DNA from: a virus
Reading direction: 5' to 3' (one strand)
DNA length: 26,175 bases
Virus record (IMG/VR): IMGVR_UViG_3300049740_002562
Coordinates: 1-26,175 of that record
Under the pieces are notes generated by a model. The model ran no database searches. It saw only the letters and a list, made by a program, of their open reading frames with translations, and was not told the DNA's origin. Both the position numbers and the translations under genes were made by a program. This document shows, piece after piece, positions 7,588 through 14,376 of the stretch (its first letter is position 1; every line of letters starts with the position of its first letter).

Positions 7588-7880
7588 AGTGGTGTAACCG
7601 CTTTTTCAAATCCTAAGTTAGAAATTGAAAAATATTTTTTATGTGAGGGAACTGGTCGGAAAAATCTAGCCACCCACAACCTAGACCCCCTCCCCCCTTG
7701 TGTTGCCACGAACACAAGGCAGCAAAATTATTTTACCAATACAAAACCCCTCTAGAATCAGGGTTACAAGCGATAGAGCGGTAGATTTATAGTCTACTTT
7801 AAAAATAATTACTTAGGATATTTCAGCTAGGTAACAGCACTAACTATTGAAAACTTTCAGGCACTTGCACCTATAATTTT
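7588..7880. promoter_or_regulatory. divergent intergenic region between TerL and the 110 aa gene
   Basis: These 293 bp separate two divergently read genes, so they must hold promoters for both the late operon (-) and the rightward genes (+). I see a C-rich strand run at about 7685-7697, an inverted repeat at 7696-7719 and AT-rich stretches near 7620-7650 and 7795-7830. No clear sigma-70 promoter can be named. A packaging (cos/pac) signal is possible because such sites often lie beside terminase genes. Confidence 0.4.
7696..7719. repeat. 9-bp inverted repeat next to a poly-C tract
   Basis: The arms ccttgtgtt (7696-7704) and aacacaagg (7711-7719) are perfectly complementary around a 6-nt loop, gccacg. 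A run of C residues precedes it. There is no T tract, so a classical terminator is unlikely; a protein-binding or packaging-related site is possible. Confidence 0.5.
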
Positions 7881-8213
7881 ATGAGTAAACCAATAGTTAA
7901 ATATAAGAAGCTTCCTAAGCTTATTAAACATCAATGTCAGGGCTATGATTATAGTCTTATTAAACGTAAGGGCGACATAGCTTGGTACGAGGCTCGCTAC
8001 CTTAATGGTAGCGAGACCAAGGGCTGGATAGTCGTTAAGATTAGAAAGGTTAAAGATAAGCCCTTACCGAATGGCAAAATAGCTGAGGCTAGGGAAATCT
8101 TACCAGCACCCAAGGATTATGGGACGGATGGATGGTTTTATATGCCCAAGTCTAGGGTGATGGCTAAAAACCACTTTGAAGAACTAGTTGCCGGAAGAAA
8201 GAGAGGTAAATAA
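7881..8213 (+). CDS. small basic phage protein, unknown (110 aa)
   Basis: A soluble, basic protein with mixed beta/alpha character: an N-terminal YDYSLIKRKGDIAWYEARY strand pair, a central GWIVVKIRKV strand and a DYGTDGWFYMPKS segment near residue 90. I do not recognise the family, although the order 'W-E-V-strand, PxREILPxxxDYGxxGW' recalls short hypothetical proteins of other phages. It is two bases upstream of the 145 aa gene and probably co-transcribed with it. Confidence 0.6.
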   Translation: MSKPIVKYKKLPKLIKHQCQGYDYSLIKRKGDIAWYEARYLNGSETKGWIVVKIRKVKDKPLPNGKIAEAREILPAPKDYGTDGWFYMPKSRVMAKNHFEELVAGRKRGK

Positions 8214-8215
8214 TC

Positions 8216-8653
8216 ATGGAAGCTAACATATCAATTGGTCAATACCCTGACATGGAGTTCATGCAGGAGTTTGTAAACAAGCAAGGGTTTGAAAAGTGGT
8301 TAAAGGATGACTCAGCTCCACCTTTTGGATCATTCACACACCTTGAGTCGCTTGTGAACCCTGATGACACTTTCGATGAATGTGTAGAATACGAGTTCCG
8401 TGTTCATGTGATAATGCCTCTTAGCTACATAGATATGTTCTGCGAAGGAATGGAGAACAGAGGTTGGCTTCAATATAAACCTGATCCAAAGCCTATTATG
8501 ATCAAAGGTGGAAACAGGAGCGGAAAGAGTTCTATGAATCTTCCAGCTTTGGTTAAACAATTCGAGAGAACCTTCACCGCAAGCTATCGGTACATCAATG
8601 TAGTGAGTGACCCTGAGCTTCGATCAGAGCTTCAACAACGAATGAAAGGTTAA
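8216..8653 (+). CDS. protein with a lone C-terminal Walker A motif (145 aa)
   Basis: The last third carries PIMIKGGNRSGKSSMNLPAL (about residues 93-112), a perfect P-loop almost identical to the TerL Walker A (LILGGNRSGKSE). The protein stops only about 37 residues later and no Walker B or arginine finger is visible. It could be a fragment of a terminase- or AAA-like ATPase, or a small phosphate-binding protein. Downstream on the + strand there is no continuation before the convergent gene at 8655. A GAGAGG stretch 8-13 bp before ATG 8216 suits a ribosome site, so it is probably expressed. Confidence 0.6.
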   Translation: MEANISIGQYPDMEFMQEFVNKQGFEKWLKDDSAPPFGSFTHLESLVNPDDTFDECVEYEFRVHVIMPLSYIDMFCEGMENRGWLQYKPDPKPIMIKGGNRSGKSSMNLPALVKQFERTFTASYRYINVVSDPELRSELQQRMKG

Positions 8654-8654
8654 G

Positions 8655-8867
8655 TTATGATTTCTTGCGAAAAATGAGAATTATCAGGTTTACCAAGAGA
8701 CCAACAACACAACCTAGCAAGTATGCTCCTATTGCCATGCCAGCTACAAATCCTATGCCTTTTTGCCAGTCTGTACTCAATACTTCCCACCACTTGGGAA
8801 ACTGCCAAATGAGGCAAATGATTGTGATCGTACCAGCGATCATAGACATCCTTCTGAAATTACTCAT
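8655..8867 (-). CDS. small membrane protein, two predicted TM helices (70 aa)
   Basis: Two hydrophobic segments (MIAGTITIICLIWQF and VAGMAIGAYLLGCVVGLLV) with a basic C-terminus (IFRKKS). I choose ATG 8867 because AAAGGTGAGG lies just upstream; it overlaps the preceding gene's stop by 8 bp. An upstream GTG at 8876 is an alternative. It is coupled to the 8860-9120 gene. The size and topology fit a class II holin, but such topology is not specific. Confidence 0.55.
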   Translation of the reverse strand: MSNFRRMSMIAGTITIICLIWQFPKWWEVLSTDWQKGIGFVAGMAIGAYLLGCVVGLLVNLIILIFRKKS

Positions 8868-9120
8868 CAACCTCACCTTTCTGAAATACCCAATTAATTA
8901 TCTTATGCAAAGCATATGTTATTGCGAAAATAACTAGCCCAAAAACAGGAAAAACAAGTACCCACCACCACTCTGGAAAGTCCTTATTAACCTCGACTAG
9001 CCCTATAAGAGCCAAAAAAGCATAACCTCCTAGTCCCATACCGACTATGCCGTAGCAACCACCAAATATCCAAAGGCAGACAACAATCAGTCTCCGTATC
9101 ATTTCAATAACTTTATTCAC
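8860..9120 (-). CDS. small membrane protein, two to three TM helices (86 aa)
   Basis: Hydrophobic stretches are LIVVCLWIFGGCYGIVGMGL, the following AFLALIGL, and WWWVLVFPVFGLVIFAITYA. The start is uncertain: GTG 9120 sits six bases after AGAGGA, TTG 9126 is too close to it and ATG 9102 has no clear site. It is first in a two-gene minus-strand unit with the 70 aa membrane protein and is divergent from the HTH gene at 9147. A holin or envelope-modifying role is possible but not shown. Confidence 0.55.
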   Translation of the reverse strand: MNKVIEMIRRLIVVCLWIFGGCYGIVGMGLGGYAFLALIGLVEVNKDFPEWWWVLVFPVFGLVIFAITYALHKIINWVFQKGEVDE

Positions 9121-9146
9121 TCTCAATCCTCTAACTCATAACTCCC

Positions 9147-9650
9147 ATGCCAACCAAGAAAAAACGAATCAACATCATACCTGACAACCTTCCAGCTGTG
9201 ACAACACCTGAAGAGACTTGTCCAAGTTTGTTTACTGGTCAAAAGCTTGCAGAGAAAGACCCTGAGAAATATGCAAGGATCGTTCAAAGCCTGGGCGAAG
9301 GAAAGCCTCTCTCGCGGATCGCCAAAAGCGAGAGGGTCGCTCCTGAAACTGTCTCAGCTATTCTGAAGAGAGAGAACAAAAGTGTGGATGCGGTGCAAAC
9401 CCTGACCGCTGGTCTTACGAGCTATGCTTCTCAAGCTTGTGTGATGAAGATCATCGAGAAGTTGGAGAAAGATGAAATACCAGCCGGGGTTTTACCGATT
9501 ACCTTTGGTATTCTTCGCGACAAAGAGAAGAATGACCTTGGTATGGCTACCAGCGTGATCGAGCATAAGGCATCGGTCAGCATTGAGGATGTCCGTAAGG
9601 AATTAGCAGAGATGAAGCAGAATGCTATCGATGCTGAGACAGCAGAATAA
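9147..9650 (+). CDS. HTH DNA-binding protein, candidate small terminase (167 aa)
   Basis: Residues about 45-75 form a helix-turn-helix (GEGKPLSRIAKSERVAPETV then SAILKRE). The region after it (GLTSYASQACVMKIIEKLEK, then PAGVLPITFGILRDKEKN) resembles segments I recall from phage HTH proteins encoded near terminases. The C-terminus is an acidic helix. Small terminases are HTH proteins that bind the packaging start site, which would fit the lack of another TerS near TerL. Its orientation opposite to TerL and 1.5 kb distance weaken the idea. A transcriptional regulator is the alternative. No Shine-Dalgarno site is seen. Confidence 0.6.
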   Translation: MPTKKKRINIIPDNLPAVTTPEETCPSLFTGQKLAEKDPEKYARIVQSLGEGKPLSRIAKSERVAPETVSAILKRENKSVDAVQTLTAGLTSYASQACVMKIIEKLEKDEIPAGVLPITFGILRDKEKNDLGMATSVIEHKASVSIEDVRKELAEMKQNAIDAETAE

Positions 9651-9673
9651 GACAGACCTTTGCCTTGCTTTAC

Positions 9674-9691
9674 ATGGCAAAATTTTGCCAT
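9674..9691. promoter_or_regulatory. 18-bp perfect palindrome, operator-like
   Basis: The sequence atggcaaaattttgccat is a perfect 18-bp palindrome located three bases before ATG 9695 and inside the short gap after the HTH gene. A dimeric repressor site or a translation-blocking hairpin are both plausible. The palindrome itself contains an in-frame ATG (9674) for the downstream gene. Confidence 0.5.
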
Positions 9692-9694
9692 AAA

Positions 9695-10231
9695 ATGGAG
9701 GTGCAAAAAAAGAATAATATCTTTTCTGAAATACAGAACAAAGAAACTGCTGAAGGTTACAAATCATTTACAAAAGGTATTTTCGTATTTTGGTTACTTT
9801 TCTTCACATATCTGCTTTGGGATAGAGGTTACTACCTTATTGACTCGTTTGAGGAGAAAACAGGATGGTTTATTGGTCTAACCATGCTCTACATTCCAGG
9901 TAGAGTCTATCAAAGCTTTCGAAAGCTATCATTTACTCGGTATGATTATAAATGGATAGGTGTAATCATAGCCTATCTAGTCTCAGTTTACTGCTACGAC
10001 TTGTATGATGAATATCAGTATAGAAATTATGCTATTGGCTCAGGACATGGTGCTTATGTAGAAATTAAAGATATAGTTGCTATTGAAGACTATTCTGAAA
10101 GGAGAGACACATTACATTTATCTTTAGTGAATGGAGATAAAATTGAAATTGAAGACCCCTATTTTATATCAAGGAAATATTCTAGGAGTAGATTTTATGT
10201 AGAAAGGTTACGAAATGAGCTTCAGGACTGA
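9695..10231 (+). CDS. membrane protein with C-terminal soluble domain (178 aa)
   Basis: Three hydrophobic segments (GIFVFWLLFFTYLLW, WFIGLTMLYIPG, WIGVIIAYLVSVYCY) are followed by a charged cytosolic-looking domain (EIKDIVAIEDYSERRDTLHL) of beta character. ATG 9695 is chosen because the in-frame ATG at 9674 lies in the palindrome; the open frame begins at TTG 9665. The overall shape recalls small bacterial sensor-like membrane proteins with a PH-like tail, but I recognise no named family. It is convergent with the next gene, whose stop follows immediately at 10232. A lysogeny or superinfection-exclusion role would be a guess. Confidence 0.55.
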   Translation: MEVQKKNNIFSEIQNKETAEGYKSFTKGIFVFWLLFFTYLLWDRGYYLIDSFEEKTGWFIGLTMLYIPGRVYQSFRKLSFTRYDYKWIGVIIAYLVSVYCYDLYDEYQYRNYAIGSGHGAYVEIKDIVAIEDYSERRDTLHLSLVNGDKIEIEDPYFISRKYSRSRFYVERLRNELQD

Positions 10232-10594
10232 TTAGAACCAATTGAAGCCAAGAATTTCATCAAAGAGTAAAATCAGAAAAACATAAATCGATACAACTGC
10301 GATGAAACCAAAGAAAATCAAAACAACAATCTTGGTAGGATCATCAGCAATTTCCTTACCCAAGAGTTGAGCTTCTTTTTTTTCAGTTATGGTTTTGTAG
10401 ACTGCACTACAAAATAAACCTGGAACAAGTAAGCAAAAAGGTAAGGAAAAAATCTTTATAAGAAACATTAAGGTTTCCATTCCCCATGCCCAGCCATCAA
10501 CTAGATCATTAATTATGAATACTACTGTTGGTAGTATAAACAAAAAGAAAATGCCAAATGCATCTGTCTTATTTTCTTTAATCCATTTTAACAT
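10232..10594 (-). CDS. small integral membrane protein, three TM segments (120 aa)
   Basis: Hydrophobic stretches are AFGIFFLFILPTVVFII, FSLPFCLLVPGLFCSAVY and IVVLIFFGFIAVVSIYVFLI. A short charged loop (KTITEKKEAQLLGKEIADDP) lies between the second and third. ATG 10594 starts a monocistronic minus-strand gene convergent with the previous one. No family recognised. With its neighbours it makes a run of four small membrane proteins between the terminase region and the tRNA. Confidence 0.55.
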   Translation of the reverse strand: MLKWIKENKTDAFGIFFLFILPTVVFIINDLVDGWAWGMETLMFLIKIFSLPFCLLVPGLFCSAVYKTITEKKEAQLLGKEIADDPTKIVVLIFFGFIAVVSIYVFLILLFDEILGFNWF

Positions 10595-10718
10595 CGTTGA
10601 GCAAAATAATACACTACTACACTAGAGTAGATTACATTCAAAGTGAAGAAACTTTGTCTCTTCCGTGATAATAATAATGGTTGAAATATGATTCAGTTTT
10701 GCTAAGTTCGTAATCGTT

Positions 10719-10794
<76 letters not shown>

Positions 10795-10800
10795 TCTTTT

Positions 10801-10830
10801 AGAAGCCTATCTCGAAAGGGATAGGCTTCT
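10801..10830 (+). terminator. hairpin terminator of tRNA-Thr
   Basis: A 13-bp stem (agaagcctatctc with gggataggcttct, one T-G pair) closes on a GAAA tetraloop six bases after the tRNA. The T tract after it is weak, but the flanking TCTTTT and TTAGTTT support rho-independent termination. Its AAGCCTA arm is shared with the terminator at 12365-12394. Confidence 0.8.
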
Positions 10831-10959
10831 TAGTTTCCCTAAATTCCAATAAGGCAATAAGGACATAAGAATTGCTACCCTTGAATCTATTTCCTGCAAA
10901 AATAGATACAAATTCTAATGGTATTTGACGAGACTTGTCTGTAATGGTTTTTTTTAATT

Positions 10960-11520
10960 ATGGGAGCATTAAAAGTTAAGTTAGCAGAACGAAAAATAGT
11001 TGAACACCTTCAATTAGGGGGTCAAATAAATGATACAATAGGAAAAGAACTGGTTCAGTCTTTTACGCAAAAAGTCTTTCAAGAAGCTAATATTAAAAAA
11101 ATTTGTGATGAAAATAAATTCACTCCTGCGGAGGTTGAATCTATCATTTACTTTATGACTCAAGAATTGATGCCAAAACCTGCGATTAATTCAGGCGGGC
11201 TTCTTCTTGTAACCACTTTGATGTTTATGGAAGTACAAAGGCTAGAGGAGCTATTTGTTCGTATAAATCACAAAGTAGAAAATGATACCGCTCTAAGTGA
11301 CGACCCAATTACTAATAAAATGATGTACATTGCCTCTGAATCAAAAGAAACTGCAAAGATTGTTTGGGATACCCATGCTATGCATAGAGGCGAGCAACCT
11401 TTCCCAATTCAAAATGTTGGTGGACTTAAGACAGCAAGTGGAGGGTGTGCATCAATGCTTATTTTAGGTAGCGGAACAATTCTTCTAGTTGAGCGTATTA
11501 TAAATACGCTAATCCTTTAA
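10960..11520 (+). CDS. tail-anchored protein of unknown function (186 aa)
   Basis: A soluble, helical N-terminal 155 residues (VKLAERKIVEHLQLGGQIND start) is followed by one hydrophobic C-terminal segment, CASMLILGSGTILLVERII. I do not recognise the family. It is the first gene of a three-gene plus-strand operon (gaps of 9 and overlap of 11 bp) that starts 130 bp after the tRNA terminator. Codon use looks more AT-rich than the replication genes. The operon looks like an accessory or cargo unit rather than core phage genes. Confidence 0.65.
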   Translation: MGALKVKLAERKIVEHLQLGGQINDTIGKELVQSFTQKVFQEANIKKICDENKFTPAEVESIIYFMTQELMPKPAINSGGLLLVTTLMFMEVQRLEELFVRINHKVENDTALSDDPITNKMMYIASESKETAKIVWDTHAMHRGEQPFPIQNVGGLKTASGGCASMLILGSGTILLVERIINTLIL

Positions 11521-11529
11521 ATTCATCTT

Positions 11530-12024
11530 ATGAACTTTCTTTACATAAATTTGATTTTCATGGTTACATCGTGGGTAGGACTAATGGTGTTTTCACTAGG
11601 ATTAGTAGCCTCAATGCTTCCTTTATTACCTTTTGTAAAAAGTGAAAAACCACCAACTATAGTCATGGTTTTTGCGATTTTTCTTATGGCAGTATTTCAA
11701 ATTTATTTTTGGGGTTTATGGTCAGCATATTGCGTCGCCCTTGTTATGAAGTACACCCAAATGGAAGGCGTAACAATGAATTGGCTTTATTGGGTCTGTG
11801 GATTTTTATGGTGTACAGCACTTATAGGGTGGCTCTCTTCAAAAGAACAGCATGGACAGTCTTTTGAAAAGACAAAGGACATACAAAAAGGTACTGCTTT
11901 CTACAAACTTACTGCAATTGTTGGATACTTGATTTTTGCTTTTTCCCCTAATCTAGCTTTTTACCCATATGGGTGGTTTATGAAAATCACGGGTTTATCA
12001 AAATACATTTTTGATGCAATCTGA
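11530..12024 (+). CDS. integral membrane protein, about four TM helices (164 aa)
   Basis: Hydrophobic stretches are FMVTSWVGLMVFSLGLVASM, VMVFAIFLMAVFQIYFWGLW, WLYWVCGFLWCTALIGWL and LTAIVGYLIFAFSPNLAFY. The hydrophilic loops are short, so no enzymatic domain is evident. ATG 11530 follows the 186 aa gene by nine bases and the end overlaps the next gene. No family recognised; the tight operon suggests a membrane complex with its two neighbours. Confidence 0.65.
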   Translation: MNFLYINLIFMVTSWVGLMVFSLGLVASMLPLLPFVKSEKPPTIVMVFAIFLMAVFQIYFWGLWSAYCVALVMKYTQMEGVTMNWLYWVCGFLWCTALIGWLSSKEQHGQSFEKTKDIQKGTAFYKLTAIVGYLIFAFSPNLAFYPYGWFMKITGLSKYIFDAI

Positions 12025-12334
12025 CGAACAGCTTTACGAACTATCAGCCAAAGAATTGGCTGAGTCACCTAGGCAAGGTTTGCTGATTAAGTGTATGGCG
12101 AAGTCAGAGGGCGATGAAAATAAGGGCAAAGCTCTCTACATTGAGACTCGCGTCGAGGAGATGAAAGAAGAAATTCGTGAAGGTATACAAAGGAAGGAAG
12201 CTGAAGAAAAAGAAATTTTAAAAAAAGCCATGCAGGAAGCAGTTGCTAAAGGTGAAGTAATGTCAACTTACACAATTGCGTTTTATGCTGTAGTTGCATT
12301 TGGTGTGTTTTTACTTTTTTTCTTACTCAACTAA
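12014..12334 (+). CDS. helical tail-anchored protein (106 aa)
   Basis: The N-terminal part (LYELSAKELAESPRQGLLIK then CMAKSEGDENKGKALYIETR) fits a short motif (GLxxKxxAxxxGDexkAkalYI) common in small bacterial proteins, often before a membrane segment. A long charged helix (MKEEIREGIQRKEAEEKEIL) follows, then a C-terminal TM segment IAFYAVVAFGVFLLFFLL. ATG 12014 is preferred over TTG 12011. It overlaps the previous stop by 11 bp and closes the operon, whose terminator lies 30 bp later. Confidence 0.65.
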   Translation: MQSDEQLYELSAKELAESPRQGLLIKCMAKSEGDENKGKALYIETRVEEMKEEIREGIQRKEAEEKEILKKAMQEAVAKGEVMSTYTIAFYAVVAFGVFLLFFLLN

Positions 12335-12364
12335 AAGCACACCCTTATAATAAACCTTTACACG

Positions 12365-12394
12365 AAGAAGCCTACTCTAAGGAGTAGGCTTCTT
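12365..12394. terminator. 13-bp hairpin terminator closing the membrane operon
   Basis: Arms aagaagcctactc (12365-12377) and gagtaggcttctt (12382-12394) form a perfect 13-bp stem with a 4-nt loop. The A-rich 5' side and T-rich 3' side would let it work in both directions, so it could also stop the minus-strand integrase transcript. Confidence 0.8.
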
Positions 12395-12397
12395 AAT

Positions 12398-12444
12398 AGC
12401 TTTAAAGCTGTTAGGCGACAAACCGCATATTCGTTAGTGTCGCC
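12398..12444. repeat. palindrome and inverted repeat between terminator and gene
   Basis: A 12-bp palindrome agctttaaagct (12398-12409) is followed by a 7-bp inverted repeat ggcgaca/tgtcgcc (12414-12420 and 12438-12444) around a 17-nt AT-rich loop. They lie in the 133-bp gap between the operon end and the membrane-anchored gene. Integrase core-site or regulatory use is possible; nothing further supports either. Confidence 0.35.
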
Positions 12445-12467
12445 ACTTAGATGTCTTGGCTCAGAAA

Positions 12468-12773
12468 TTAGTCCTCTAAATATTTAACTAATAGAGATAA
12501 ATCTTTTTCACGTTCTCTACCCATAGTACGACCCTCTCGATTAATAAAACTGTAAAAGGCTACATACTCACTTCTAGTTCCATCCTTTAACCTAAGATAT
12601 CTGTCACTCACTCCTGATATTTGAGATAATCGATAGTGTTCTTTTTTTTGTGAAATTGTCGTGTAACGTACCAATTTAACCGCCACAGGTATTTTAGTCA
12701 TGTAGTAATCATAACCGAAATATCCGGCAGTACCTAGAACGAGAACTAATCCAATAATAATCTTATTTTTCAT
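12468..12773 (-). CDS. small membrane-anchored protein next to integrase (101 aa)
   Basis: An N-terminal hydrophobic segment (IIIGLVLVLGTAGYFGYDYY) after MKNK looks like a signal anchor; no lipobox cysteine is visible. The remaining 75 residues are basic and beta-rich (RYLRLKDGTRSEYVAFYSF). ATG 12773 is two bases after the integrase stop, so the two are co-transcribed. Small exported proteins co-expressed with an integrase in the lysogen are often exclusion or lysogenic-conversion factors, but this is inference only. Confidence 0.6.
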   Translation of the reverse strand: MKNKIIIGLVLVLGTAGYFGYDYYMTKIPVAVKLVRYTTISQKKEHYRLSQISGVSDRYLRLKDGTRSEYVAFYSFINREGRTMGREREKDLSLLVKYLED

Positions 12774-12775
12774 AA

Positions 12776-14044
12776 TTAAGCAGACTTCTCAAAGATAGTC
12801 TCTTCTGGTGGGAGAATCGAGTAAAACTTCTCAGTCATCTCGTCGTCCAAACCGCGAACTGCAAGATAGTGACGATGAATAATCTGAGGAGAATTGCCAG
12901 CCCATATAGCAGTCTTATCTACATTCTGATCGAGCTTCTGAACCATGAAGGTGATACCGGTATGACGCATAACATTCTTAGGGAAGCTTGGACGGCTTTT
13001 GTCAGAAGCGTTTTTGCACTCCTCATCATATCCAAAAAAGCAAACAGAACCCATACGAGCTGAATGAACGCGGTATCCAGCACAAGCCTTCAATACATCC
13101 CAATATTTGACATGATTGCTATGCCTTACCCTACCCTCTGACTTTGCATAACGAGTAAGCCATACCCTAGCATTTTCAGGAATAATAACTGGTCGCTCGC
13201 GGTAGTTTTTACCATCTACCCGAATCACTCCTTTAGAAAGATTAACATCTTTCCAATCGAGTCTCATGATTTCCTCATTCCTCATTCCGCAAAAAATAGA
13301 GAAGACAAGATAAGGAACCATTGCTCCGTCTTTAATATTAAGTGCGATCTCGAAAAGCTTCTCGACCTGTTCAGGCTCAAGAATCTCTACCCTCTTTCTC
13401 TCGACTCTTCGCTTTTGGATCCTGGAGACTGGATTGTCCTCTACCCACTCTTGGTTGTAGCAGTAGTTAAAGAATACATGAAGGTGGAGATAGCATAAGT
13501 TGAAGCTAGTCGCACTTAGTCCCTCGGTAAATTTCTCCATCCACCTTTCAATCTCAACTTTCTTAAAAGAGCTTACAACTTTCCGAGGAAATGCTTTCGC
13601 CAAATTCAAAAGCACTCGCTTCACGGCTTTCTTATGTCGCTCTGAGTTTTCCTGAAACTTCAAGGTTTCAGTAAAACTTTTTCCAGCTTCCTCAATCTTA
13701 ACCATTGGTCTCTCCGTGCTTATATTTGCGACATAAGAAACAGCCATCTCGTAAATCGAAATATCACGACCATGAGCTTGCAAATGTTTGATGGCAGCAA
13801 TGGCATCAGCTTCCTCTTTTGCGGTGAGGTGACTGACTCGATTCATACCCTGCAAAATGTAAAGCTCACCCTTGTCCTGCATGGCTTGTAAATGTGCCTC
13901 GGCTTCGGCTCTTGTGGTGAAACGATTACGGACTCTTATGTGCCGATTATTTTTATCGCGATGAGGTAACATTCCCTCGACCTTATAGTAGTCTCCATCG
14001 ACTTTTATTTTTATGCTATTTTTACTCCAACGATTATTGATCAT
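12776..14044 (-). CDS. tyrosine-recombinase phage integrase
   Basis: It catalyses site-specific integration and excision between attP and attB. An N-terminal arm-binding region and a SAM-like core-binding domain (about residues 110-220) precede the catalytic domain. Catalytic residues: Arg in FCGMRNEEIMRLDW (R255), Lys in RVDGKNYRERPV (K279), Arg in NVMRHTGITF (R360) and nucleophile Tyr in IIHRHYLAV (Y393). The two accessory His positions (HxxR and GH) are Asn here (NVMR and AGN), a variation I recall in PVC-bacterial integrases. I choose ATG 14044 (422 aa) because the 16 upstream residues (HNCSIFIIYKRAN) do not fit the family; no strong ribosome site is seen. Its promoter lies in the 14045-14365 region. 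Confidence 0.88.
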   Translation of the reverse strand: MINNRWSKNSIKIKVDGDYYKVEGMLPHRDKNNRHIRVRNRFTTRAEAEAHLQAMQDKGELYILQGMNRVSHLTAKEEADAIAAIKHLQAHGRDISIYEMAVSYVANISTERPMVKIEEAGKSFTETLKFQENSERHKKAVKRVLLNLAKAFPRKVVSSFKKVEIERWMEKFTEGLSATSFNLCYLHLHVFFNYCYNQEWVEDNPVSRIQKRRVERKRVEILEPEQVEKLFEIALNIKDGAMVPYLVFSIFCGMRNEEIMRLDWKDVNLSKGVIRVDGKNYRERPVIIPENARVWLTRYAKSEGRVRHSNHVKYWDVLKACAGYRVHSARMGSVCFFGYDEECKNASDKSRPSFPKNVMRHTGITFMVQKLDQNVDKTAIWAGNSPQIIHRHYLAVRGLDDEMTEKFYSILPPEETIFEKSA

Positions 14045-14365
14045 GATATTTGCGCGTTTATAGATTATGAAAATAGAGCAGTTGTGTACCACCCTTTCGT
14101 TACCATATTATTGTGACGCCTCTGAATCGCGGGCCAAGTAGTTTTTGCAAATATCTGTAAAAAAGTGACTTACGGAAATAGAGCAGAGAAATTTGTAACC
14201 TCATCTCAAACACTTAATAAACAAGCACTTGCGACATAAATACTAGTATTGGCAGAAAAACGCGGAGACATGAAGGGACAAGAAAACCCCGAATGTGGCA
14301 ACGATGTGGTAACGGATTTAAGGATGGGGATTTGCCAACCAAATGCCATAAATCACATAAATTGT
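14045..14365. promoter_or_regulatory. noncoding region upstream of integrase, possible attP or operators
   Basis: These 321 bp contain no convincing gene. They hold a 13-bp direct repeat, gaaaatagagcag (14069-14081) and ggaaatagagcag (14174-14186), 105 bp apart. The first lies 25 bp before the integrase start. Such short repeats could be integrase arm sites or repressor operators. The right end carries an inverted repeat that crosses the stop of the next gene. I cannot place a core site. Confidence 0.4.
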
Positions 14366-14376
14366 TTATGTGATTT
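14350..14376. repeat. 27-nt inverted repeat across the 642 aa gene stop
   Basis: Arms aaatcacataaa (14350-14361) and tttatgtgattt (14365-14376) are perfectly complementary with a 3-nt centre. The gene's TAA (14368-14366) lies inside the right arm. No T tract follows on either strand. It may stabilise the mRNA end, terminate weakly or bind a dimeric regulator (TCACA/TGTGA half sites are visible). Confidence 0.6.

Noticed and set aside
7781-7797. tRNA-like anticodon arm (5-bp stem, 7-nt loop) in the TerL upstream region
   Set aside because: gtaga/tctac pairs well, but neither strand has an acceptor stem, T arm with TTCRA or CCA at the right distances.
14045-14092. N-terminal 16-residue extension of the integrase from 14092
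   Set aside because: HNCSIFIIYKRAN does not resemble integrase N-termini and ATG 14044 gives a typical start; no ribosome site supports the longer form.
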